DNA of 64,000 bases from Rosellinia necatrix (Eukaryota > Ascomycota > Sordariomycetes > Xylariales > Xylariaceae): the NCBI GenBank assembly GCA_021209875.1, contig JAGYVD010000001.1, forward strand, positions 7,006,001-7,070,000, read 5' to 3'. Positions 1 through 11,599 of this stretch are shown piece by piece. A program made the position numbers and the translations under genes. Below the pieces are notes generated by a model. It made no database searches, was not told the DNA's origin, and was given only the letters and a program-made list of their open reading frames with translations. How positions within the stretch are numbered: the first letter of the stretch is position 1; each line of letters starts with the position of its first letter.

Positions 1-431
1 AGACGAGCACAGATGTGGATCGACTTGTCGGGAAGAAGAGCAAGAAGTCCGGTCGGTGGTCTGAAGCCGACGACAATGCCGACAACGGTGCCGAGGCCGA
101 CGACGATGACGACGAGAAACATGTGTGTAACAGCATAAAGAAGGGAAAGAAATTCAAGACTGTGAAGCTGGATCCGGAATCGGTGACAGAGGAGGGATCC
201 GTCTCGGAAGCTTTGCTAGAGATTATCAACTCGAGGGATATGTCTAAGATCATGACGCTTCAGGGGCTAGGGCCCAAGAAGGCGCGCGACCTCGTACAAT
301 ACTTGGAGGCGAATTCGGAAACAGGCGTTGGTTGTATTGAGACGCTTGCGCAATTGCGCAGCATCCCCGGAATGGGTAGACGGACGGTCGACCGTGCATA
401 TGAAGGTCTGGTCGCTGGCGGCGTTTGCTAG
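1..431 (+). CDS. Kinesin C-terminal fragment with helix-hairpin-helix tail (5' end outside window)
   Basis: The frame is open from the left edge (codon phase starts at base 3) to a TAG at 429-431, so this is the 3' end of a longer gene. The visible part starts with a basic stretch, then an acidic run of Asp and Glu, then a tail of about 65 residues with two hairpin signatures, LQGLGPKKARDLVQYL and LRSIPGMGRRTVDRAY. Tandem HhH tails of this type close the chromokinesin Kid/KIF22 group, where they bind DNA and help move chromosome arms on the spindle. The LxGLGPKKA hairpin is close to what I know of that family. The motor domain is not in the window, so the kinesin call is inference; another HhH DNA-binding protein remains possible. 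Confidence 0.6.
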   Translation, partial: TSTDVDRLVGKKSKKSGRWSEADDNADNGAEADDDDDEKHVCNSIKKGKKFKTVKLDPESVTEEGSVSEALLEIINSRDMSKIMTLQGLGPKKARDLVQYLEANSETGVGCIETLAQLRSIPGMGRRTVDRAYEGLVAGGVC

Positions 432-1944
432 ATGGGGGTTTCCTTTTCGTTCTGCATCCGTGCATTCACAGGTGTTGGTCTCATCTTCCAGCCTACCTTG
501 GAGGGGCTTGGATAGGCTAGAATTGCTGCATAGCCGTGGCGTTTTGGAGGCGTGTCACCTCATTTGTTTTCAGCATTCAGCATGTGTGGGCATTCATATC
601 TGGCGATTCTGGTATCCATCATAGCTTTCTTCAGCCGTGTGGCTGTTGGGTTGCTCGATACCAAATGCTGTCTTTCCCGCCATCTGGGTGATTTCTACCG
701 ATTGAACATGAACAAGCTTTACACACTTGCAACCTTTCCTGTCACTGTTGTACTACCTAGGCATGGTATATGGTCAATGCTCCCCCGTGTTCTTGTTGCA
801 GCCTAGCCTTTTCCTCTTGCGTTTCTTCCCATCGTTATTGGTTTGTAAATCTGGTCCGGGCCTGGTTGGTATAGTGACTTTTAACAGTTCAACTAGCAGC
901 AGTAGTTTTACATTCAATTGCTTTTGGTATCTAGCTAGTCACCCTTGCTAATAAATATTCATCACCTCATGCTCATTTTAGAGGCATTAGGAAGGCTGCA
1001 TGGGTTGTATGGGTTGTGTAGGTCGCATTGGTTGCATTTATTTATTCACTAGAAGGTACATCTTGCCACGCCGGTTCTCCACCTTCTTAGGTGGATTTGT
1101 CTCTCAGTAAATGAACCAACCACGCTAGTCTAAGAACAGATATTCGGTATCGAACAATCCATTACCTTCTGTGTATCATTTGGTATAATTCTCATTACCA
1201 GACAGAGAAAAAGGGCACTACTGCCTGCACTATATTGGTTAGTTAGAATAGGTTGGACAAAAGGCCTACCGAATTACCTTTTGTGAGATATGAGGCCAGT
1301 CAACATTGGTAGGATCACGTATCTGATCATGCTAAATCGGTGCTATGGCCAATGAGATTCATGCATTGCGGATAGACCCCGGTGGGTCCCTACCAACTAG
1401 GCAATTAACAGGAAGTAGGGGTTAAAAAAGGAAATAATAGGGAAAAAAAAAAAAAAAAACAGGGAAAGAGGAAAAAGAGAAAAAAGGAAAGAGGGAAAAA
1501 GGGAGGAAAGAAAGAGGAAAGAACATCATTAACATCACCACATGTTCCGTTTCCAGGGGAATCTTTAATCTTTCTTTATCTTCGTCCTTTACAACTTCCT
1601 CTGCCGATTGATTGGCCTCATTACCTACCCAGGTACCTAAGTCACCCGGTTGCTGTTGTTTTTCATGCGTGTTTTCTCTTTGCCTCTCTCGTGCATCTAT
1701 GATCTATCTCGCCGGAATACCCTCAACCGAGAAACCAACAAGCGCCAACCTGCGAGCTGAAGCTAACCGCTCGAACAAGATTTATTGTTGCCGATCGCGA
1801 ACAACACCCGCTCGTCGTGCTTGGGTCTTGTCTGCATGGGCGGCTTCACTTTGCGATCGGCTTTGTCTTAGAGCGCTGGACTGGGTTTCGCTCCTTCTTT
1901 AACTGTAGCGGCACCTCGCCTGCTCGTCACGCCTTGTCGCCGCC
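432..1944. other. Intergenic: 3' UTR of the kinesin-like gene and promoter side of the next gene
   Basis: I see no gene here. The distal part holds an uninterrupted A run (1443-1459) inside a purine-only stretch of about 110 bases (roughly 1410-1520), followed by a pyrimidine-rich stretch near 1560-1700. This is an ordinary layout upstream of a fungal transcription start, in front of the gene at 1945. Confidence 0.5.
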
Positions 1945-3438
1945 ATGTCTCTTAATGGGACGAATAAGAGCAATCACCTCTCGCGGTTCATCCCCGACGT
2001 CGCTAGACTGATCCCAGTATGTGAACTATCCAGATCGGCCTCGCGGCTTGGCTCTCGGCGTCGAGGGGGATTCGTTGGGATACATTTACCGATGTAGACT
2101 GATATGCTGATGTTGTCACAGGGTGAAGCAGGAAGCCATCCTCATATGCACAATGGCTACGGTAGCAATGTAGCTGGTGCTGGCTTGGAATCCGTTGCCG
2201 GCTTGGGAGGGGCTGCTGCCTTGAACTATGAAGATTGCGATATCAATTCTATCACCCGGAGCCAGATGAACCAGGACCTCATTGCGTATCGTTATGACCT
2301 GGGATTCTGCCAGACCCAGTTGAATTCACAGCCAGACCTCAGCCCTCAGGAGATACGCACACTGCAGATCCGTATCCTGGACTGCGGTCACAACATTCGC
2401 CACTGCATACATCGGATCCAAACTATAGATGCTCAAGTCCGCCTTGGCCTTACGCCCTATCCTCACGGCGGTTTCGCCAGTTCGGGCGCTGTCAACTACC
2501 GCCCAGGGGGTTTCGCCGTCCCTACCAGCAAGCACAAGAGACCACGTATCAGGAAGAGCGAGGGCGGTGGATTCAACAGCCCCGCGCACGATAATGACTC
2601 AGCTGGGGGCATAGGCGGCGAGTTAGATGCCAACGCAGATGTCGACAACGCCGATGCGGATGACGCCGACGATAGCCTCATGGCTACCGGAATGGATGCA
2701 GATATGACAGTCTCATCAGTGCAGTTGACACACTCGTCGTACCAGCGCCTCGGTTACTGGGACTGTCGCTTGTGTAGGTCGAGGAAGTATCTCGAGGCAG
2801 GGCCAAATCGCGTGCCTAGTGCGCCAGTGAGTATCCAATTATTTCCTCCTTGGGGCTCTCCGCGTTCTCTTTCCGGCTCCGGCACAGGTTGTCTTCACGG
2901 GGATTCTAGCAAAGGTGTCGGCGTGAGTGAGCGATGATAGCTAACAGCAAACCTCTATAGGCGAAATGGCCGCTGAAAGATATTTCCAAAATGATAAACC
3001 ACTATCTCGATTTGCACACCGAGCACACGCCTGGAGAGCGGTGCAATGAGTTGGGTGATGCACTGGCCCGAAATCGTAAGTTCCCAGTCACGTAGCAACC
3101 CCAAAGCTACCACCATACGTCCAGTTTAGCCCCCTTCATCTCCTACATTTTCATTTTATCCCGAAATCACACTGTGGTTCCAATCGGGCCCGCTAGTACG
3201 TGGGCGGGGGCACCTCAGATATGGCATTAAATAAACAAACGTAGTACTAATTCATTGAGCAGGAGGACCGTTCATGTACTGGCTCGCAAAGACGAAAGGG
3301 CAAGAAATTGACAATGAGGGCATCGTCGATGACTACGTCCAAATGCTACAAAATGGCTCGCTGCCTGACCCTATGCGCGGCTTACTCCGTGCTGCTACGC
3401 TGTTCCCGAACACGGTCTCTAGTTCCTACAAAAAGTAG
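1945..3438 (+). CDS. Hypothetical protein, four exons, possible zinc-binding C-terminal half
   Basis: I do not recognise this protein. Exons 1945-2016, 2122-2826, 2961-3075 and 3263-3438 join in frame to 355 residues. The three introns (105, 134 and 187 nt) have donors GTATGT, GTGAGT and GTAAGT and acceptors CAG, TAG and CAG, with branch-like TGCTGAT, AGCTAAC and TACTAAT. The ATG at 1945 sits in a strong context (cgccgccATG). The N-terminal third is Gly/Ala/Asn rich. A helical central segment follows (around SPQEIRTLQIRILDCGHNIR), then a basic patch and an Asp-rich linker. The C-terminal part has a CRLC pair, about 30 residues, then HYLDLH, an arrangement that could bind zinc (inference). A methionine at 2104 would give a single-exon start, but that region reads better as the end of intron 1. 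Confidence 0.75.
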
Positions 3439-6400
3439 ACTTCGTCACCAGGGCTCTTACCTTGGCTACTTCAAGCCACGTTTCACGGCGCCCGGTTGAC
3501 AGGAATGGGGAGGGCTATATAAAATGCATGTCAACGTGAGTGGCCGACTGCTGAGCCAGCAGAGGTTCTGCGGACCCCGTGTCGGGTCCCGTGCGATTGC
3601 GGGTAACCCTCTCGTACAGCCTAGAGCATGGCGACTAAGTATCTGAGGAATGACTATACAATGAAGGGATGAACGGGAGTGTCTGATGTCGGGGATTGCT
3701 CGCACAATGTATTACTATTGGAACTAAGGGATACCAACACGGTTGACGCGGAAGGCGAACACGATGGATTGCGCTCGATCGGCCCGGACGTCACCGGTTG
3801 CGTTGGTGCCGGTTCCGGTTCCGAAAGGGGGGGGCGGGCAAAATAAGTTGTATTACGAGAACGATGTCGGTCATCTCAGGGGCCATCTGCTGATCTGAAA
3901 TTCTTAGCTCACCACCTTGATGACCTCTGCGTGCCAGGCCATTGGGAACATATCCCGGGCTTTCATTGCAGATATATGTATACTAGCACGGGAGCCGGCT
4001 GCAGACGAGCTGGATCTAATCGTTATCAAATGAGTTGTGATTTTTTGACGTGGGTTGGTTATGTTGCGGCCCATCTTCTCGTCACGTGAATCGAAGGAAC
4101 CGTGAGATAGGTATGTCCTATGTCTAAGGGGCTGGATAGATATGCCGTGGACCTGTAGCCCTACCCGGGAAAATACAGGATGGATAATAATTAGCCCTAC
4201 AGCGCTATGCGATTTAATTTTAATTTTTATTATTTTTATTTCTATTTTTTTTTTTTTTAAAAAAAAAAACGCTAGATTTGGCCTTGACGCTCTCCTCCTT
4301 TGTTTCTGAAAGCTTCCTATCTCGAAGAGCTGATATAATATGCTATTCGACGACAGGGACCGGGGTAACGGGATACCCAGTGTCTCAGAGCGCGCCGGAG
4401 GTGTTAGGGACGCTAGCTGGTGGGCGTGTGACGTTCCGCTTGGGACTGGACCCAGCCCCACGTGCATGCATGGGCCGGATCGGATGGGATTGGTCATTGT
4501 CGTGGTCTGCCGCTGTCACCTGTCCCTTCTGCCGGTGTGAGATTGGCGAGAGATTGGCGCGAGGTGAAAGCAAACAGAGTGGGCACGTGCACTAGACACC
4601 AGATGGGCGCATCGTAGAGGAGGAAGGAAGGAAGGCGCAGGGCGACTGAGTACTGCTGGCAGGTATTTAGCTGGCAAATGAACGGCTGGACTCCACCTCT
4701 CCGTTTCCGAAACATCGTTTTTTCTCCATTTCCAATACAACATCTTCCTCCTCCTCATCGATCTCTAACGACCGCTGTCCGGGCTGATCCGGGAACTTCG
4801 GCTCCTCGTGCTCGACTTGCCCTGTGGGGATAGGCACTTGCGGAAATGTCGGCGGTCACGGGGCGCCGTGGCGCATGTATGTATCTTCATATGGCCCGAC
4901 AGGCAACACGACGCGGGCGGACACGGGGTTGATGATGGCACCCTCCATTGATTCTCGATGTGAGGAGGCAAGAGTACGAGAACATGATAAGAACATAATA
5001 AGACCAAGGCTGTCGAAACAAGAAGAGCATGGGACGTCATCGATCTGGATCCCACCCTAGCCGGACCGACTCGGATCAGAGCAAGGCAAGACCTGGCACG
5101 ACATGAGATGCCCTGCCACTGTATGATCTAGGATAAGATCTGGGAGACGACTCCCCCCCTCCAGGCCATTTCACGGCTGCATTGTTTCGCGTGGTTTGTT
5201 TGTTCGTGTGACGCAGACCAGCCAACACCTCGATTCATGCCCCCGCACAGGTCCGTCAGCACACATACAGAGAGAGTGCTGACACAGGGGGAGGGGGATC
5301 CCCTCGACGCCGTCATCATCGGGTGGTGACATCGCGCGACCGCCAAGGACGGGCGAGAGCCATCGCCGCCACTGCCAGCCCAATCAGTGATGGGACGGGT
5401 CGATGGGACGGCCCGGGGCGTTGGGCCCCGCCGCGAAACGCGTCCCGACCGTTCAGTCCAGCATATACGAGGTGAGTCATGGACAAGAAGGTGCCCCCTC
5501 CTCCCTCCTCCCTCCATCCCTCGAAGCCCACACACCCGCAGACCCGCGTGCGCGCCCATAGACTCGTCTTGCGTGGTCCGATGCGACGTCGTCGCCTATA
5601 CCTAAGTCGGTTCGGCCGTGCGTCGCGGTTAGACCTTTCCCCGCCCTCCCCCCCTCCCCCGCCTTCGCCAATATGTGATACGAACCTCACCGGCGCGGGC
5701 GTGTTGGGGGTGATTGCCTATCGCAGCGGGGCCTGTCGGCAGGTACTTGTTTATCGGTTTTGTCGACGCTTCGACGTCCTCCTGGGACGTCCCGCGCCCG
5801 GGGCGTTCCGGACGCCATGCATCTGCACGGTCTCAATCGCTGCGCTTGGCGTGGTCGAGCGTCATAGCCTAATAACCCCCTTCCCCGCCCCGGTGAGGTA
5901 TAAGAGGGCGTGCTAAACTAGGGGCGCATAGACCGGTCGCGAGCTGAAGCGTTGGGGTTTTTTTTTTTCTTTCGTCCCGTAGGAGGCTGACGGCGGGGTA
6001 CCGTGATCACGAGAAAATACGAAGGATCGCGACTATACCGGTCTGGATAGGGTGTGTGGTGGTTTGGTCTCGTACGAGGTGTTTCCAAGGGGCGGTGGAC
6101 GGCGGCCGGCGGCCGGCGACGACGCCAACCACGTCGATTGCGCTCTCCGGGACCTTATCAGGGCGGAATTCGTCGGCTCGTCTGCGGGCGAGTAATGTCG
6201 AGATTCCCCGAAGAGGGCTACCCACGGAGCGGCTAGCAGGGTTAGTTTCTACGACAAGGGGGACAACTGGGAACCGTTTTAAGGACAGAACTCGTGGTTA
6301 TGCCGGGGGCATCTGCGCAGGAGGGGAAAGGGGAGGGGGGATACATAGGGTAGTGAATGAACCCGTTTCGATATTTCTGTGGCACCTTCGACGATGGCAC

Positions 6401-7504
6401 CTCACGTGGGTGCTTCCGTGGGCCGCAAATGCGCGTTCGCCCGTCAGAGCGGTACCTGCGCCATCCGAGAAAGGCGATGCCGGTATGGAATGCGCTAGCC
6501 GGTAGGACTATTCAGGAAGCAGCCGGGGGGCCGGGAGGGCGAGGGGGGCAGGCGTGTGACCCGACCCGCGGTGTTTCGTCCATAACTAGATAGCCCTTTG
6601 TAGCCTGCTTTACCGTCTCGGGATGGTCCTTTGCCATCTCGGGGATGGTCGGTGTGGATCATCCACCCGATAGCTCGCCAGCGACCGCCCAAATGCTGGA
6701 AAACTCGGTCAGGATTTCTGTGCCATTGGGGCGCCGGTGAGTTATACGCGTCGTGATTCCGGTGGTTGGTTCGGAAAAACCGGCTGTGATGCGTTTCTTA
6801 TCTACCCGGCCCTCCATTGGCAACTCGCGGGAGAGAGGGGACCGGGGGGGGGACGAGAGGGAATAACGACAAGAGTCAGTCTAACAATTTCGGCCGTTGA
6901 ATGCCTGGTTACGGAAAGTGGGAGATCATCATGCAACCGGATCTCTTCTTCGGTATCCAATGACAAGCATCACCGTCTGCGCTCCGTCGCTAATTCCCGG
7001 TACTCCATACTCTCACCCCGATCAGAGAGAGAGAAAGAAAAAAAAAAAACGAACGGTGAGCGGGGTATTGGTGAGGAAAAGTATGGGACTTCCCGATCAT
7101 TGGACACGAAAATAGATGATCTGGACCTGTCCCTGATTCCCACTTCCCCACAGAGAGCGACAATGCTTATGCGGCTACAAGTTGTCAGAGTTAGGATCGC
7201 CAGCGGGATAACCCAAAACGGCAACCCGGTCGTTGCTCTCAAGCTACGCGACCCTTTGATACCAAGCTAACTGGACCATGCCTAATCCTTCCTGTAGTGT
7301 TGCCACTTGTGACAAGCCAGGGGAATTTGTTAGTGTGGGATGGCGAAACTATATGTATTAAGAATGGGATGAAAGCCCAGACACGAGCTCTTGTGTTTGG
7401 GAGCAAGTCAATCCGGCAATCACAATAGTTCAATTCATCTCGGTTCGAGTCAGCATTCCTGCAATATACCCCAAAAATACCCATCTACTTTTCAACATTA
7501 CATC
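3439..7504. other. Long gene-free stretch, GC-rich in the middle
   Basis: No convincing gene in about 4 kb. Open frames overlap on both strands without family motifs, low-complexity Arg/Pro/Gly composition dominates, and none could be joined by credible introns. A T-then-A run sits at about 4246-4270. From about 5100 to 6700 the DNA is clearly GC-rich with C and G homopolymers. A T run lies near 5958-5969. The last 200 bases are the promoter side of the polyol dehydrogenase. Confidence 0.45.
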
Positions 7505-9330
7505 ATGAACGGGGCGCACACGAATGGCCACGCCAACGGTCATGCCAATGGTCATGCCAACGGTCATGCTAATGGTGACGTGAACGGTGCGAGCAAGTTC
7601 AAGAACCCGTCCCTCCAGGTTACAGAAGACCACAGAATAAAGCTCGTGGACGCGCCGATAGAAGAGCCGAGACAGGGAGAGGTTATTCTCCAGGTCAAAT
7701 GCTCTGGAATCTGCGGGTAGGTCGCCAGACAGGACCGGAAATCCCCGGGGTTTGTATGTGAGGCTGACAACTTAATTACAGATCGGACATGCACTTGTGG
7801 AAGTCGGGGCGGATAGGATCCCTTGAGGTTAGGGGCGACTGTATCTTGGGTCACGAAGCCGCTGGTGTTGTTCTCAAGTGCGGAGAGGGCGTGACAAACC
7901 TCAAACCTGGTGAGTCTAGTCTCCTGCCGGAATTCCTTCTTGCCCCTACGTCTGCCCATCTTCAATGATTGGGCAATCGGCTTGGGATAATCCAACCAGT
8001 TGCTGAACAGTCTATTAGGCGACAGAGTGGGCATTGAGCCCCAAGAGCCATGCGAGCAATGCTTCCTGTGCATGGAGGGCCGATATAACCTTTGCGATAA
8101 CGTGAAGTTCTCGGGTATCTGGCCCGACAATGGCACTATTCAAAGATTCAAGCGTCACCCTGCCAAGTGGCTCTACAAGTAAGCTACAGCCCCGGAGACC
8201 TCCCGTAACACAAGAGGCGAGTCCTGATGATGTATGCAGGATCCCAGATAACCTAACATATTCGGAGGGAGCTCTGCTGGAGCCCCTCAGTGTCATCCTG
8301 CATGGCATTAATGGAGCTAACGTTCGTCTCGGACGACCTGCTCTGATCTGCGGCGCTGGACCTATCGGCCTCGTAGCGCTTGCCGCGGCGCGCGCCTCCG
8401 GTGCGCATCCTCTGGTGATCACAGATATAAATGCCGAGCGCCTAAAATTCGCGAGTAAGTCATTTCGCGCCATCCCCAAACCCCGCCTTCCGAGGTTCAA
8501 ACCCCAAAGTCGGAGGCTTGTCTATGGCACCTCCGTCGCGATGTGATACTACGTAGCCCCAATCCTCCTCTCCGGAGCCTTCGCCGTAATTAAAGGAGAA
8601 AGCGCTGACCTAGTCTCAGAGGAATTTGTCCCACACTGCCAAACTTACCACATCAATGGCAAGCTCAGTCCCGAGGAGACCGCGAAGGAGATCCGAAAAC
8701 TGTACGGCGAAGATGAATATTCGCAGCCAGCCTCGGTTATGGAATGCACAGGAGTCGAAAGCAGCGTCTGCACGGCAGCTTTCACTGTTCGGCGAGGAGG
8801 CACTCTTAGTACGTTGTGATCCCAACGGCCCTGTTAGATTGCGCGCATCGTCTCGTGAAAGCTTGCCTTTCCGGGGAAATTTTCGCGACGATAGCGCGCA
8901 CCCGAGACAACCTCTTTCTTCTTCTCTATCGGCAGGTGTGGAACGCCCGGCGCTAACTTTTGCCATTAGTGGTTATCGGCGTAGGCCGACCCGTGATGAA
9001 CAATATTCCATTCATGCATCTGTCTTTAGCTGAGGTATGTGTCCGCTTCATCAACGTTTCGGGTCGAAACAAGGGCCTCGATTTACGATCAGCACAAGTG
9101 CCGGACACTGACATCATACCGAATAGATCGACCTCAAGTTCATCAACCGGTATCGCGATACCTGGCCGGCCGCGATCCAGTGTCTCAGCGGTGAGGTCAT
9201 GAACCTAAACAAGATGGTGACGCACAAATTCCCGCTCGAAAAGGCGATCGAGGCCTTCGAGCTATGCGCCAATACCAGCGAGCACAGCATCAAGATCCAC
9301 ATTGTGGACGAGGTGGATGCCGTGCTGTGA
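7505..9330 (+). CDS. Zinc-dependent NAD polyol dehydrogenase (L-arabinitol 4-dehydrogenase / sorbitol dehydrogenase type)
   Basis: Seven exons (7505-7716, 7782-7909, 8019-8178, 8240-8454, 8620-8808, 8970-9034, 9127-9330) join to 390 residues; the six introns are 61-165 nt, all GT-AG. It is a medium-chain dehydrogenase. SGICGSDMHLW carries the catalytic-zinc Cys, GHEAAG the His. The structural-zinc lobe [15 protein letters not shown] has all four Cys. GAGPIG is the dinucleotide-binding turn, and the Asp in LVITDIN favours NAD over [20 protein letters not shown] and [10 protein letters not shown] are typical of fungal L-arabinitol 4-dehydrogenases, xylitol dehydrogenases and related galactitol/sorbitol enzymes, which oxidise sugar alcohols in pentose and hexitol catabolism in the cytosol. 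Substrate cannot be settled from sequence alone. The first 25 residues are a low-complexity leader with NGHA repeats, absent from the usual enzyme of about 360-380 residues. Confidence 0.9.
7523..7570 (+). repeat. In-frame 12-bp tandem repeat (NGHA x4)
   Basis: Four 12-bp units encode Asn-Gly-His-Ala in the dehydrogenase leader. The units differ only at third positions (AAC/AAT, GCC/GCT, GGC/GGT), so the peptide is kept while the DNA drifts. Confidence 0.9.
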
Positions 9331-11599
9331 GGGCGGTGACGAGGGACGAAAAAGCTTAAGGAATGTAATATATCTCGTGGTGACGTTCGCCTCCGCAAGA
9401 GCGTGAGACATTATGATACCAATCTAAGAAAGTTAAAGCAACCCAGTTGAGGAACGGCCGCTTACCTGCATGCGACTCATTTCGCTTGATGGGCCGTCGC
9501 GTTACCGGCCGGCACTGTTTTAAAATCACGGGCCCACGCGTGGTTCGGGTACGTGAAGCGTGCGTGGCAGCATCACCGAATATTGATACACGGCGTATGC
9601 ATTGTCCAATTAATAAGTCGAGGGCTGGCTCGTATCCGCCGTGGGAAATTCCGCTCGTGTAACGATGGCCACATATACATAACATACATGCACAGTAGGG
9701 GAAGAGAGGAAGAGAAACAAAAGGGAAAAGAAGGAAATTATGATGTAGGGTGTTACGACAGGGTGATGATTTGCTGATCGCTCACCATACCCGGCCCTAT
9801 CTCTTATATAGGCTGGGAGGGTGGTAATTCCGGTACCGAGAGATAGCGAGACGGCGAGGACGGCGAGACGGAGCCTCCCAAGGCCGTGTTTCGAACACGA
9901 AGAAACGTGAAGGGGGGTAGGCATGTTTTATTCGCGTTGTGGCGCGGCCTGGGCGAAGAAGAAAAACCTGCCGTGGCGTCATAACCATCGAAAATTAGCT
10001 GGGGATGATCCGGAGTCTGGTTCGTATTATAAAACCCGAAGTAGGGGAACTCCTATCCGGGATTAAGCCGGCTGGTTGTGAAGATGGGAACCGCGTAACC
10101 ATCCCTCATCTTTTGCCTGGCAAAAAAAAAAAAAAAAAAAGCCAAGACTGGGTAGGTACAGGAATGCTTAGTTAAGTTAGATACATATGTAATCACCTCC
10201 ACGCTTATGTGGCCTGTTGCCACTGTGGCTTCTGTTGTTATAACCGTAGCCTCGGGGTCAGGGGTAGGGAGATGTTCATATTCTTTGACGCCGCACATGG
10301 CGGTCCTGGACCAGAGGGTTCGTTTCCGACCACATCGTTCCCGGTTTCTATTCGAGACTCAGTATGGAGATTCGTGTGCTACGGTAACTACATCGTGTTG
10401 GCGCAGATAGGGAGTCCCTCAGCTCCTCCCAGATCTCCTTGTACTCTATAGCCGGCGGCTATACCTGTTGCCAATGCTACTACCAACATACTATCACAAG
10501 ACGCCTTCCGGGCCACCAGAAATAGCTCTGTGGACTATCTAGTATTTACCATGCGCCACCCACTCAACGTTATATAGTTCGACTAACACTGGAGGATGAA
10601 ATCTCCGATCACCGACGCCCGCATGCGACCCGCCCTACAAGGTTGGGCTCGACACCAGTACTTTGCTATGCCGCTCTGTATCTGGTCGGAATCACACATG
10701 CCATCCTCCTAGACAACGCCACCTCGGCATCTGTCCAAAGTGGTCTTCATTCTGGATCACGAAGTATTGCTCGGCCTGGCTTTCAGCCGGGCCGGGCTAT
10801 GGGCACCATGCCTCATATGTTGGTGCAGCTATACACTATGCGTGCCGGCGACTGAGAAACGCTTCGATATCATAGGAGTCTGCGGTTTCCATCTGCCTGG
10901 GGCCTGGTAACTCGAAGTAATTCCCCCCCTCGGCATAGCCTGGCCGGTGTGCGCGACGATAGCACGCCTGGTCTCTCCAAATCGGGTCTCGTGCTCTTCT
11001 TCGCACTCTGGTTATCCTATTACCTGCCACATTACCAAGCAAGATATACGTGTTATATGTTAATAATGCAGCCCAAAACCTTCGATACTGACAGTTGATT
11101 ACTGAGGCTCTCGGCGTGAAGGGGGCAGGCCTACTATAAAACAAACAAAGAAATGAAGACATTCAGTCAGTTCCCCTCCACTTTCATACATGATACTTTA
11201 TGCATAGAGACTTTCAGAATATGTAGTCAAAAAGCTAACGGGGCGCCTACAGGCTGAAAACAAGAGAATTACATATTTGACTGATATGACTCGCTTCTCA
11301 ACTGTGATCGGGATCCTTGTGCGTTGTGGATGATGTCTACCGGTGCAACCCCCTGCATGCATGATCCTGATCCAGATGTGCAATATGTTACATGCAGATA
11401 AGGCACGGCGGCTTGTCGAAAACTACGCCGACCTCGCGAGATTGTCGACAAGGCCGAGAGATTCATCTCACCCCCTTGCTCCGCGTCCTTGCTCCAGGTA
11501 AAGCTATAAAACTAAAGGTACCCCTAGTCCGAAATGGCAGAAGAAAAAAAAGCTTCGTGGCTCGCTTAAGCAACAGTATTTCTGATTCGTTGCCCCATA
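9331..11599. other. Intergenic between polyol dehydrogenase and multicopper oxidase
   Basis: No supported gene. It contains a 19-base A run (10122-10140) and scattered short frames on both strands without motifs. The last 150 bases before 11600 are the likely promoter and leader of the oxidase. Confidence 0.45.

Noticed and set aside
3904..4497. 197-codon minus-strand frame
   Set aside because: It includes a Lys/Ile run encoded by the T/A homopolymer near 4200-4270 and has no family signal.
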